NCBI RefSeq assembly: GCF_019320115.1
Contig: NC_089582.1
Coordinates: forward strand, 125,637,259 to 125,701,258
Length of the DNA stretch: 64,000 nucleotides
Reading direction: 5' to 3'
Source: Miscanthus floridulus
Taxonomy: Eukaryota > Streptophyta > Magnoliopsida > Poales > Poaceae
Position numbers and translations under genes: made by a program. The notes under the pieces were generated by a model. The model did not search any database, was not told where the DNA came from, and saw only the letters and a program-made list of their open reading frames with translations. Below, one piece after another: positions 1 through 10,593 of this stretch. The stretch's first letter is position 1. Every line of letters starts with the position of its first letter.

Positions 1-3000
1 ACCAGAAAGATTGTCTAGAGTTCCTAAAGCACTTGATCAGAAAAGGTGAGGACATTATTACATTTGTAGATGAGTCCTTGTATTTAAGTTATGCAAAATC
101 TACTTTATGGATGGATTCAAGTGCAACTATTCATGTTGCAAATTCATTACAGGGATTCCATATGAGGAGGACCCTGCAAAGAGGAGAAAGACACATTAAT
201 GTGGCAAATGGAGTCAAAGCTGAAGTAGAAGCCATTGGAGAACTCCCATTAGAATTAAATGATGGCTTTGTACTTAAGCTTACATATGTCCTTTATGTAC
301 CCTCTTTGCATAGAAACTTAATAAGTGTCTCACGTTTAGACCATGATGGATATGATTGTCATTTTGGTAATGGTCAATGTAAGATAATGTTTAGTCATAA
401 GTGTGTTGATCTTACCTTCCGATAAGACGAGCTTTATTTGTTATCACTTTGTGAGAATGTGAATGTTGTGAGCACTAAGAATGAGAATGTCTTCTCGTGT
501 ATGAATGCAAGAAATAAGCGGAAGAGAGTTCATGATATATCATCAAAATTATGGCACTATCGTTTAGGCCATATTTCAAGAGGGAGAATAGAACGATTGA
601 TTAAGAAATCAATTCTTCCGTCATTAGAATTTTAAGATTTAGAACAATGTATTGTTTGCATTAAAGGAAAGTATGTTAAGAAAATAAACAAAGAGCCAAA
701 CGAAGCGCAGGAATTTTGAAAATAATTCACATAGATATCTATGGTCCTTTTCCTATAAAAAGTGTGGATGGTTATGATTCATTTATAACATTCACAGATA
801 ATTATTCTCGCTATAGCTATATTTATCCAATTAAGGAAAGATCAGAAGCATTGGATAAATTTAAGATATTTAAGGTTGAAGTAGAAAATCAGCATAGTTT
901 AAATATTAAGGTAGTAAGATCTGACCGTGGGGGGAGTACTACGGTCAACATACCCCATATGGCCAAGTTTTTAGACCTTTTGCAAAGTTCTTACAGAAAA
1001 ATGGCATAGTTGCCCAGTACTCTACTCCGGGCGAGCCTCAGCAGAATGGAGTAGCTGAAAGACGCAATCGTACATTAATGGATATGGTGAGAAGTATGAT
1101 AAGTTACTCCACTTTACTGATAAGTTTGTGGATGGAGGCGTTAAAAATTGCCATTCATGTTCTCAATCGAGTACCAAGTAAGTCGGTGCCCAAGACTCCA
1201 TATGAATTGTGAACAGGAAGGGAACCCTCACTTAATCACTTACATGTGTGGGGTTGTCCAGCTGAGGCTAAACTATTTAACCCAAATATTAGAAAGCTAG
1301 ACTCCAAGATAGTCAGTTGCTATTTCATTGGCTATCCAGATAAGTCAAAAGGTTATCGTTTCTACTGTCCTAACAGACATATGAAGTTTATGAAACAAGA
1401 CACATTGTGTTCTTGGAGGATGATACGGTCAGGGGGAGCATGGTAGCGTGAGAAATTAACCTTGAGGAGAAGAGGGGATATGTGCCCACTCCGATGGTTT
1501 AGGAGCCATTTTTCTCGCTACCTGTTGCTGCTGCACCAACAGTACAGGACACTGTAGTGACAACACCTATTGTTAGTTCTCCCGTGGCAACAATGAATGA
1601 ACATGAGGAACATGTCCTTCAGGATCCTAAAGAACCCGTTGTCGCACATGAGAAAGAGCAACAACAGCCTCATATGGAACAAGCGCCAACTAATGAGGCC
1701 CCCAGAAGGTCTTAAAGAGTTAGAAAATCAGCCATTCCTGATGACTACAGAGTCTATGAATGTGAAAATTTTTAAATAGAGGGTGATCCCACCTCATTTA
1801 AAGAAGCCATGAGAAGCACTCACTCATCAAAGTGGTTTGAAGCCATGCAAGGTGAAATAAAATCAATGAGTACCAACGGTGTTTGGGACTTAGAAAGAAT
1901 TCCTAAAGGAGCCAATATAGTAGGCTGTAAATGGGTCTACAAAACTAAATATGACTCCAAAGGGAATGTGGAAAGATTTAAAGTGCAACTTGTGGCGAAA
2001 GGCTTTACGCAAAGAGAAGAAATAGATTATAATGAGATATTTTCTCCAGTCTCATGTGTGGATTCCTTTAGAATCATAATGGCGTTAGTGGCACACTATG
2101 ATTTAAAATTACACCAGATGGATGTAAAGATGGCTTTCCTTAATGGGGATTTAGATGAAAATGTTTATATGGCACAACCAAAAGGTTTTGTCATGAAAGA
2201 AAAAGAACATATGGGATGTTGCCTGAAGAAATCCATTTACGGATTAAAACAAGCCTCTAGACAGTGGTATTTAAAGTTTGATGGAATAATAAGGAAGTTT
2301 GGGTTTAAAGAGAATATAGAGGACAAGTGCGTTTATATAAAGTTTAAGAATTGGAAATTAATTTTCCTAATCGTGTATGTGGATGACATCTTACTTGCTA
2401 GTAGTGATGTTAATCTATTACTGGAGACGAATAAGTTCTTGTCCTCAAATTTTGATATGAAAGATCTCGGTGAAGCTTCGTTCGTTTTAGGGATAGAGAT
2501 TCACCAAGATAGAAGAAAGGGGCTCTTAGGATTATCGCAAAAGGCATACTTAGAAAAGGTTCTAAAGAAATACATTATGCATGCATGTAAGCCTTCACCT
2601 GCTCCTATAGGCAAGGGCGATAGTTTTGGAAAATTCCAATGTCTTAGGAACTAATATGAGATCAATCGAATGAAAGCGGTTATATATGTGTCAGTTGTAG
2701 CAAGCTTACAGAATGCTCAAATATGTACACGCCCTGACTTAGCTTTTGTTATCGGAATACTAGGCAGATATCAGAGTAATCCAGGAATAGAACACTCGAG
2801 AATGGTAAAGAAGGCTTTTGCATTATTTGCAAGGGACAAAAGGTCTCATGCTAACGTACAGAAGATATGATTCCCTACATATAGAAGGGTATTCAGATTC
2901 AGATTTTGTGAGAGATGTAGATGATAGAAAATCCACATCAGGTCATGTATTTACTCTCATAGGGGGAGCTATATCATGGAAAAGCTCCAAGCAAACCGTT

Positions 3001-3395
3001 ACTGCATCGTCCATGAAGTATGCCGAGTTTGTAGCATGTTATGAGGCCACGGGCAGGTGAACTGGCTAAAGAAATTTATGCATGGGTTAAAAGTGGTCGA
3101 TGGCATTCATAAGCCACTCAAATTGTACTGTGACAATGAGCCAGCAGTATGTTATATTCACAACAGTAAGTCAAGCGGTGCTGTCAAACACATTGACATA
3201 AAGTTTTATGTTATGAAATACAAAGTCCGGGATCATTCTATTAGTCTCAAGCATATAAGTACAAAGAAAATACTTGCGGATCCACTTACAAAAGGCTTAC
3301 CGCCCAATGTGTTCAGAGAACACTTAGCCGGCATGGGTTTATGGGAAAACCTAAGATTCCTGGACAATAAAGGTCTAGTTGAGAATCTGTTTTAA
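1..3395 (+). pseudogene. Decayed Ty1/copia pol (protease, integrase, RT, RNase H)
   Basis: This is a retrotransposon polyprotein in pieces; its 5' part lies outside the window. In order I see a protease remnant (LWMDSSATIHVAN, about 100-140, where D-S/T-G-A is expected), a GAG-pre-integrase histidine/cysteine zinc motif (LWHYRLGHIS ... CIVCIKGKY, 548-680), an integrase core (HIDIYGPF at 722, FTDNYSRY at 790, QQNGVAERRN near 1038), RT (NGDLDENVYM near 2140; YVDDILLASSD near 2378) and RNase H (CDNEPAVCYIHN near 3130; ADPLTKGL near 3275). The domain order PR-INT-RT-RH is that of copia, not gypsy. The frame changes at about 700, 1000, 1800 and 2820, with stops at 423, 633 and 1210, so no functional protein is made. 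Copia identity is secure; the lineage is not assigned. Confidence 0.92.
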
Positions 3396-3405
3396 AACAG
3401 AGAGG

Positions 3406-4050
3406 TGTATTGTAGCTATTAATCCAATGGTACTAACCGTTGTGATGAGGCACGCTCTATGCGCTAATCTATGATGTTATGGGAAAAGAGATAAGTATTT
3501 TAAGTTTAAGTCATAAGTTGAGATCAATGGAGAGAATATTAGGTTGATCTCCACCAAGTCGGCCCAACGGTTAACTTGGGCCCTGATCCGCGCCCTGATC
3601 AGGGGCGCCCAACCAAATCATGGTTGGTGGGCCCCGTTGCACTGCGCTATATAAAAAGGTGGGGGGCGACGGCTCACGGTACGAGGTTCATCGGTTGCCA
3701 AAGCACCCCACCGACACTAACCCTAACCGATCTAAGGGAGCGCGGCGGCGGCCGGAAGCGCCGCCACCGTTCGCATCCACTAGCCGTCGCTCCTGGACCT
3801 CACTGCAACTCCACCAACTTGCGCCGCCACACCTTTGCCATGGTGACCTCGAGCTTCAGCGCCAAGCTCGCTGATGGTCGGTAACACCTCCCCACTCTCA
3901 TCATCTCTATCTCTCTCGTTTTTAGTTTATGTTCTAGGATGCTTTATCCCAAATGTAAGAACACCACCCACTAGATCTATTGCCAGTCGATCCTAAGTCT
4001 TCACAACCACCACTCTCCTACAAAGATTGACATTCGAGCATTTAAATTTG
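3406..4050 (+). mobile_element. 3' LTR of the copia element (right end approximate)
   Basis: Right after the RNase H stop a purine-rich stretch (AAAACAGAGAGG, 3394-3405) looks like the polypurine tract, and TGTATTG at 3406 is the likely LTR start. The region holds a strong TATA box and a GC-rich transcribed part. The matching 5' LTR is outside the window, so the right end cannot be fixed by comparison; about 3.95-4.1 kb is a guess. Confidence 0.5.
3648..3657 (+). promoter_or_regulatory. TATA box of the copia LTR
   Basis: TATATAAAAA lies within the presumed 3' LTR, preceded by GC-rich sequence and followed by a GC-rich leader-like segment, the usual layout of an LTR promoter. In a 3' LTR it could drive read-out transcription toward the flanking DNA. 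Confidence 0.5.
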
Positions 4051-4394
4051 TTCCACTAATTGTGTCCCCTTACATTTGGACCAACTGATGGATATATGCA
4101 GAACTAATCACGGATGCATGCACAATTAATAATTGGAGTGAATATCGGGCATACAAATGGAGTAATCTATTATATCCGCATCACTCTGGCCAGATAAAGA
4201 AAACATATATGTGCAATAACAGTGAGAACTACATGAGAGATCGACATTGGTTTGAATTTTGTAAAAAAAAATCTCTCTGACTTTCAATAAAGGACAACAT
4301 TCCATGAGGCCATAGTACAAAGTCCTACGTATGGATCGACATCATCATAGACCTACTTCTTGCTCAGTGAACGATCATAGTGTCGTTTTGTGAT

Positions 4395-4692
4395 TTTTTT
4401 TTTAGACCAAAGGCTTTGGGCCAGCTTGTATTGAAATCTTAACAGATAATATTGTTGGGGTTACCAGCTTACACAACCGCACCAAAACAGCCATCTACCG
4501 CAACACACTAGCACCTCTACCACAACACACCACCACCGGCAAACGCAACCCAGAGCGCAGTCCAGCAAAAAAGAGAAAATTACAAGAAAAACACCCTCCT
4601 GAAACACCAAAACAGCGCGCCCAAGCCACAGATAGAAACAAAAATCTTCATCAGGCGCACTTCACCAACTTGACAGTCCCTCCTTCAGCAAA
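4395..4692 (-). mobile_element. 5'-truncated LINE (L1-type) 3' end
   Basis: The insert starts on the plus strand with a T-run (4395-4403), the complement of a poly(A) tail. It is flanked by a perfect 14-bp target-site duplication, TGTCGTTTTGTGAT, at 4381-4394 and 4693-4706. A poly(A) tail with a long TSD is the hallmark of target-primed reverse transcription. Read on the minus strand it is a non-coding GT-rich segment, like a LINE 3' UTR, ending GCCTTTGGTCTAAAA. A processed copy of some other transcript is a possible alternative. Confidence 0.75.
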
Positions 4693-4706
4693 TGTCGTTT
4701 TGTGAT

Positions 4707-5540
4707 ATGAACGAAGACAGAGATGTCATGTCATGAAGGTGTTTATAGTGACATACATGTTTATGACAAAGGAGTAACAATATAATACAAGTGTAAGCTT
4801 TTTAGTTACTTTATTAAAAAGTAACTAAAAAGGTTACATACATGGGTGTGTTTATAGTAACATACATGTTTATGACAAAGGTCTTTATAGATGTCATGAA
4901 GTTTCTTTCATATGACCCCAATTGACACGGGGTGCGTGCATTTTCATGAATTTAGTCCAAAAAGAAACATCACTATTCATTTAGTGACAGATGACGCGTC
5001 CGTTAGGAAAAAAAATTGAAAATATTACATCCGAAATAGACAATTCAAAATAGGAGCAGATTCGGAAAATAAAAACATGCACATATGAATCACGTGTTAG
5101 ACACAAATACACACAGTGCACATTATATTACTACTCGAATAAATATTAAATAACATATTACCACAATATAATTATATTATCAGAGTACAACATCGATACA
5201 CAGCCTGCACAGATTACTCTCTGGCACAGGCCGCCACAGGATTACACATCCGATAATCGATCCATACTCATACGCACAATCAATTACGCTAACAAACAGC
5301 GCCTGCTTAACTAGGTTTTGTGGCAGATCAGTATGCAGCACATACATACGCCTCCGGTCGGTGCACATACAAAGCACATTGCTTACAGGAGGTCATGTGC
5401 GGTGCACTGCCAATTAATTAAGTCAGCACGTAGTAGCAGTACGTACCATACGCAACACAGACACAGGACAGGCTAGGCGGCGCGCGAGCGCGCAGACACA
5501 CACTGAGACACATATCGGATTATCGATCGGTGATGCTAGG
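4707..5540. other. AT-rich intergenic DNA downstream of the SPL gene
   Basis: No coding sequence is supported. It contains a directly repeated segment (GTTTATAGTRACATACATG, near 4741 and 4851) and a perfect inverted repeat at 4798-4832. The right part is probably 3' flank of the SPL gene; the end of its 3' UTR is not identified. Confidence 0.5.
4798..4832. repeat. Perfect 15-bp inverted repeat with 5-bp loop
   Basis: The arms are CTTTTTAGTTACTTT (4798-4812) and AAAGTAACTAAAAAG (4818-4832), separated by ATTAA. Similar direct repeats lie on both sides (near 4741 and 4851), which suggests a small foldback element or the centre of a decayed MITE. Function unknown. Confidence 0.7.
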
Positions 5541-5551
5541 TGCATCCTGCA

Positions 5552-5571
5552 TGACAGAAGAGAGAGAGCAT
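5552..5571 (-). promoter_or_regulatory. miR156 target site in the SPL 3' UTR
   Basis: On the minus strand the sequence is ATGCTCTCTCTCTTCTGTCA. It matches the classic SPL target of miR156 except for the first base (A instead of G). It begins 12 nt after the stop codon, so it is in the 3' UTR, as in the small SPL3/4/5-type genes; large SPL genes carry the site inside the coding sequence. The stretch pairing with the 5' half of the miRNA is intact. miR529, related in sequence, could pair with part of the same site. Confidence 0.88.
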
Positions 5572-5583
5572 GCTTAGATAGGT

Positions 5584-6651
5584 TTATCTGATGTGGAGGT
5601 GGTGGTTCCCGGCAGGGTCGCCCCGGCCGCCGTTCTGGTCGTGCGCCTCCGCCGGGTTCCTCCGGCGCCGCTCGTTGTGCCCCGCCAGGCGCAGGCGGCA
5701 GCTCCGCTTGGTGTCGTCGAAGTGCGACAGCTCGTGGAACCTGCAAGCAGACGGGGTCAAGAATGAGGGAGAGGCAGAGAGCTTCGTAGACTGTGGCTGT
5801 GCGGCATGCCGTGACCGAAATAAGAACAGGAACCCAAACAGAGGAGCACGGTTCAACTTCCAAAAGAGATTGCATGAGACCACCTGGCAACTTCCAAAAG
5901 AGATTGCATGAGAGAGGCTGCTACAAGATCTTGAGTTGAAAGCAACCTAGGATCCATCCAACAGCTCATCATGCTATCCATGATCCAAGAAAAAGCTGCG
6001 AGCTTTCTCAAGAGATCCGACGCATTTCAGGCACTAAGTTTTTTTTAAGATTCAATTAAGCTCATTTAATTTAGTACTCGTACGAACTGAAAGTTGGACG
6101 GTGCTTTTGAGCATGTCACGCACGCCGGACTGCACTGCACCCCATGACCCATGTGCCGCGAGCAGAGGCGGGGCTTACCGGCTGCATTGCTGGCAGAAGC
6201 GCTGGCGGAGGCCGGCGAGGAGGACGACGGACGCCTTGCGGTGCGCGTCGCACACCTTGTGCCTCCGGTTGTACCGCTTCTCGACGCCCATGTCGGCGTT
6301 GCACCGCTCCACCTGGCAGCTCGGCCCGACGCCGCCGCCGCCGCCCGCCGCGGCGGCCACGGCGCCGGCGCCCCTGCTCCTCGCCGCCGGCGCCGCCGGG
6401 GAGGAGCCGGAGGCGCCAGCAGCCGCTGCGACCCTCCTCGCCGCTGCCCGGGAGGAGCTGCTGGAGGCGCCGCCCGCGGCCGCGGGGTTGTTGTCCTCCA
6501 CCCCGTGCGGCGGCGGCAGCGCGCCGTTGTTGGCCGCCCCGGAGTCATCCGAGCCGTCGCCAGAAGCCGCGGCAGCCGCGAGCGCGGCCATGGATGCCGC
6601 CGCCGAGCTCGAGGGGGCCATGCCGGTGCCGGCGAAGGAGGAGTCGGGCAT
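5584..6651 (-). CDS. Small SBP-box transcription factor (SPL3/4/5-like), two exons
   Basis: Exon 1 is 6651-6179 and exon 2 is 5740-5584; the 438-bp intron has GT at 6178-6177 and AG at 5742-5741. Together they give 209 codons plus TAA. Residues 1-111 are low-complexity Ala/Ser/Gly-rich. The SBP domain (about 112-186) is complete: zinc site 1 is C-x4-C-x16-C-x2-H (CQVERC ... CDAH), zinc site 2 is C-x2-C-x3-H-x11-C (CQQCSRFHEL ... SC). The intron splits the domain just after CQQCS, the usual position in plant SBP genes. A basic nuclear-localisation tail follows (KRSCRLRLAGHNERRRR), with Leu where the family usually has Arg. SBP proteins bind GTAC cores and control phase change, flowering and inflorescence form. 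The start is the first ATG in frame with the domain. Short length and a 3' UTR miR156 site place it with the small SPLs; I do not assign an orthologue. The coding sequence looks intact. Confidence 0.93.
5854..5913. repeat. Tandem 26-bp duplication in the SPL intron
   Basis: Two identical 26-bp copies (starting CAACTTCCAAAAGAGATTGC) lie at 5854-5879 and 5888-5913, a period of 34 bp. They are inside the SPL intron and do not touch the splice sites. Confidence 0.85.
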
Positions 6652-7033
6652 ACGCGGTCGAGAGCTAGCGAGGGTGGATCGGAGCTCTGTGGAGGCCTGG
6701 AGCTGTGCTACCTTCCTAGGCTCTCAACATGAGTCTCTCCATATGAGTGGAAGATTGGAGAAGTAGTGGGCTAGAAAAATGTTGAAAGGGATATAAAGAC
6801 GGGTGCAATGTGTGTGGAGGCAGGACGACGCACATGTGGGCCCCGTACCACGGCTGGTACGTGTACGTACATGTATCACGTATGCATACACTTGCGCATG
6901 TACATCGGTATACATCCATTAGGGAGATGTGGGATGTAGATCTCCTGCACTAGAAGCGTAGAAACATTAGACAGCCGAGCTCTCGATCGAAAATCCAAGG
7001 AAAATAAATCTCAACTGACATTATTCTTTCTCC
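6652..7033 (-). promoter_or_regulatory. Upstream region of the SPL gene, cut by the CACTA insertion
   Basis: This is the whole interval between the SPL start codon and the CACTA target site. It should hold the 5' UTR and core promoter. I see no convincing TATA box in the right place. Five GTAC tetranucleotides, the core bound by SBP proteins, lie at 6845, 6857, 6863, 6867 and 6900. The ancestral distal promoter would now continue beyond 10590. Confidence 0.55.
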
Positions 7034-7054
7034 CCTCGCTACGGGAGAGCCTGG

Positions 7055-7327
7055 CTTTGCCGAGTATCGCCGGCTTTGCCGAGTGCTAAATGTCGGGCAC
7101 TCGGCGAAGACCGGCACTCAGCAAAGCTCTCTTTGCCGAGTGCCCGGCACTCGGCGAAGACCGGCGCTCGGCAAAGAGCCTCTTTGCCGAGTGCCGGGCA
7201 CTCGGCAAAGGACAGCCCTCAGCAAAGAGCTGACGGGGTACTTGCCGTCACTGTTCGCCGAGTACCCCCGTTAGGCACTCGACAAAGAGTCTTTGCCGAG
7301 TGCTAGAGTTGGGCACTCGGCAAAGGT
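7055..7327. repeat. Left subterminal repeat array of the CACTA element
   Basis: Repeated copies of CTTTGCCGAGTGCC and its inverse GGCACTCGGCAAAG alternate at short spacing, so adjacent units can form hairpins. In En/Spm elements such subterminal motifs are binding sites for the element-encoded accessory protein. Reading frames through here are by-products of the repeat. Confidence 0.88.
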
Positions 7328-7800
7328 TTTTTTTTTGTTTTTTTGCCTCCAAACTTTTTCTTCAACCCTTACACATTAAGTTGAAGTACATCCTCAAATT
7401 TGGCACATTTCTCGATCTTTTTGCTATATATCCTTAATTTATTTCATTTAATTGCATTTTTCCGAGAAATATAAGTTTGAACTGCAGATGCATCGAATCA
7501 TGGAATTCGACGAGTGGAAAAATGATATTCACGTTACTTATTGTATTTTGAGGCCGTTTCCAGGAGCACGCCCGAAGTTTCAAACATCTCACGCACGAAA
7601 CATGGCGACAAAATTGCGGGTGAAGTGTTTTTTAATTATATAAAATGCAAACGAAGTTTGAAAATCATGAAACTTGGTGACGCGTCTTTACATCACATGT
7701 GGAGGCTATGGTAAAAATTTGAGAACATTTCGCGCATGTTGTCACGTAGGATGGTTAGAAACCTAGACATCTCACGTGTGAGGCGGGCGAGGAGGAGGAG

Positions 7801-9760
7801 ATGCCGGTCCAGGAGGAGGCGGACGAGGACGAGGACGAGGACGGGAGCTACCGCTTTCTCTAGTTCGTCAGGTGTCTACTTGTGAGGACCCTCCACCCTC
7901 CCTGACCAACCGCATACTCGTCTACGCCCAGTGATTCGCCCAGAGGGGCAAAGGTAAGTGCCTTTGCATGTTATCACTTTTACTTCATATGCTATGTTCG
8001 ATATCGAAATAGAGACTAATATGTTTTCTTAATCACTTCTGCAGGGGGTGGGAGATTGTGTCGGGGAACACTGCCTCCCGCCATGTCAATGGCATCCTAG
8101 GTCTCCTGTGCAGGACCCACTTCCCTGGCATGGTCATGCATGCCGGGAACCTCGAGCCCGCCTTCACGTTTGCCCACTACGAGTCCGCCCCCCACGTGGA
8201 AGCAAGCACGGTGGCTGCGCTCGTCATTCGGGAGTTCTGGGTAAGTCTTCCTCGCACTACATGGCTCAATACAATGCATTCATTGGACTCTACTTGAAAT
8301 AACTAATGCATACATCGTGTCTGTATATGCAGGAGTACTTCAACCTTAACGGCGGATTCGAGGGCACGGCGGAGGCAGTGGCTAAGCGAGCTTGCAGGAA
8401 ACGCGTCGTCGACGTCCATCATGAGGCGCAACTCCAGGCCATCATAGATTATTATGGGACGAAGCTTGGACAGAAGGTCACCAAGAAGGACATCCGAGAA
8501 CAAGACTTGACGCTGACCAAACCCCAGTTCCTTGAGGTAGCTAAAGAACATTAAAATTGGTTCCTTTTGAGATTAAGTACGAATCACTTGTTTTTCTAAT
8601 ATGTCAACTACTTGATGACGTGTAGGTGATTCCTTGGTGGTGCAACGGGTGCCCCGTTGCTTGGGAGAAGATGGTGGCTAGGTGGTTAAGCGCGGAGTGG
8701 GCCGCTCAGCACGTGGCTGACCGGCAGCGGCGTTTGTTCATGCCAGGTGTATCACACCATCAAGACAACCGCAACCTCTCTGGATACGCCCGAGCATGGG
8801 TATGTGGTCATGTTTCTATTCTTCTTGCTTTCGTTGAACTCGGCAAAGAATTCTAATCATCTTGTTTTCGTTCTTGCAGTCGGCGGCACATCAAGGTCAA
8901 GAGTGCTCCAACTTCGCTGCATTTGCCATGGCACACAAGGGCAAGGCGTCCGACGTCTCCTTCAACCCAGACGACCCGGCCGAGGAGTACACAAACTCGA
9001 GCGCCTACGAGAAAATCACGGAGTACACGGCGGCGGCAAGGTTGATCCATGGGCCGGACTACGATCCACGGACCGACAACATTGATGCAAACACCGTCAT
9101 GAGGATTGGACAAGGCAAGAAGCATGGCCGCTACTGGATTGGCGACAGCGTGATCGACACGGCCTCTACTCCCACTCTCTCCCAGATTCAAGCACAGAGC
9201 ACGATCGCCTCCTCACTCCCGGCGATACGCTCACGGCCGGGCACTGCACAGTACCGGGTCGACACACTCCAGGTTATTCATGTTTTACTCGTCGTACATT
9301 TATCTTTACACAACTCTATTTCCTTTGCATTATTGTAACATTAGCTTTGCAACAATTTGTAGGCCCAGGTGGAAGAAGCAAACAGGAGGGCCCAGGAGCT
9401 GGAGCTGGGGTTGGCGGCCGAGCGGGCCACGCGGGAGGCCGACAAACTCGCCCAGGAGAAAAGGTTGGCGGACATTATTGCCTGGATGCAAACTACGACA
9501 GGTGCTGCTATGCCTCCTGGGTTAATGGGTCCACCTTAGCCTCCTCACTCCGCTACTCCAGTGAGTAATGTCACACATGCAAGGAATTGCTACAATCGCT
9601 ATTCAACTAATCTTGTCTCATGCAATCTCTTCTCCTGTGTGCAGCCTCAGTCGGCGGGTTCGAACAACCTAGCTTAGGGCACTCCGAACGAGCAGATGTT
9701 TCCTTCCCCATCGTTAGCAGGATGGCCACATCAAGGGCCGCTTCAGTGAGTAGCGCTTGT
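7801..9760 (+). pseudogene. CACTA second-ORF protein (Transposase_24-like), decayed, multi-exon
   Basis: A spliced gene can be followed. A first exon from ATG 7801 (acidic DEDEDEDG) ends near 7951 (GTAAGT). Further exons are 8045-8240, 8333-8536, 8626-8799, 8880-9272 and 9363 to about 9570, then a last part from about 9645. The four introns between 8240 and 9363 are 80-92 bp with GT-AG borders. The product has WEIVSGNTASRHVNG, EKMVARWLSAEW, an HHQDNRNLSGYAR segment and a C-terminal coiled coil (QVEEANRRAQELELGLAAER). The Trp-rich core followed by an N-N-R segment and a G-rich loop recalls the plant Ptta/En/Spm family (Transposase_24), an accessory protein of CACTA elements. Stops in exon 1 (7859, 7884) and near 9537, plus loss of frame at the end, make it a pseudogene. 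Family assignment is from memory of motifs. Confidence 0.7.
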
Positions 9761-10066
9761 AGTTTCATGTCTTGTTCTCTTCGCAATGGATTTTTGTCCG
9801 AGACAATATTGTTGTCATGCATGTGTTATTGTGACATGTGGTGATGGATTTGAACTACTTATTGAATGGTGTGGAATCCTATCGAATAATGGATGGAATT
9901 ATTGTGACATGTGGTGAACGGATGTGATTCATGTGGTATGTGTGATGGATTGTGACATATAAGGTGCTGGATGTGGTATATATGTGATGGATATGATATA
10001 TATGTCATATGTTGTGTTTGCAGTGATCGAAAGCAAAAAAACAAAAAAAACAAAAAAATTTGGTCA

Positions 10067-10575
10067 CTTTGCCGAGTGCCTTTTGCCCTGGCACTCGGCA
10101 AAGCTGCCAAAAAATACACTACCAGGTCTCTTTGCCGAGTGCCAGTACCCTGGCACTCGGCAAAGCTGTGTACACTACCATGTGTTTCACAGCTTTGCCG
10201 AGTGCCAGGGCTCTGACACTCGGCAAAGAATTTTCCAAAAAAAAATATTTTTTCTTTGCCGAGTGCCATCTCAGCTAGGCACTCGGCAAAGATTTTTTTT
10301 AAAACATTTTTTTTTCTTTGCTGAGTATCGACCCAGCACTCGGCAAAGACGCCGTCAACGGCTGACGGCCAATTTTCTTTGCCGAGTGCCGTCCTGACAC
10401 TCGGCAAAGCCTTTGCCGAGTGCCCGACAAACGGCACTCGGCAAAGAACCCTTCGCCGGATGCGGCTTTGCCGTTTGCTCTTTGCCGAGTGTGGCACTCG
10501 GCAAAGCCTTTGCCGAGTGTGGCACTCGGCAAAGCCTTTGCCGAGTGCAATAGGGCCAGGCACTCGGCAAAGATC
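10067..10575. repeat. Right subterminal repeat array of the CACTA element
   Basis: At least eight inverted pairs of CTTTGCCGAGTGCC / GGCACTCGGCAAAG occur, longer and denser than the left array. Between 10480 and 10545 the units are head-to-head with only TG between them. The array ends next to the CACTA terminus. Frames here encode repeated LCRVP/LPSA peptides and are not genes. Confidence 0.9.
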
Positions 10576-10593
10576 GCGTCTCCAGTAGTGCCT

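Larger units (their letters stand above)
7037..10590. mobile_element. CACTA (En/Spm-type) DNA transposon, 3554 bp, with TSD
   Basis: The right terminus is CACTACTGGAGACGCG (read inward on the minus strand, from 10590). The left terminus, CGCTACGGGAGAG at 7037, is a one-base variant of CACTA. The 3-bp target-site duplication CCT is present at 7034-7036 and 10591-10593, as expected for this superfamily. Long subterminal arrays of TTTGCCGAGTGCC in both orientations lie inside both ends, and a decayed second-ORF gene lies between them. There is no sign of the main transposase (TNPD/Transposase_21), so the copy is non-autonomous. The left CA to CG change could weaken mobility. Confidence 0.93.

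Noticed and set aside
3576..3884. Two overlapping frames in the copia LTR
   Set aside because: They lie downstream of the LTR TATA box in GC-rich leader sequence and show no domain.
6101..6766. Long open frames on both strands opposite and over SPL exon 1
   Set aside because: They arise from GC-rich codons; only the 6651-6179 frame contains the SBP zinc ligands and splices correctly.
7076..7306. Frames and regularly spaced repeats resembling a CRISPR-like array
   Set aside because: The repeats alternate orientation, lie inside a CACTA element with TSD, and the organism is a plant; they are subterminal repeats.
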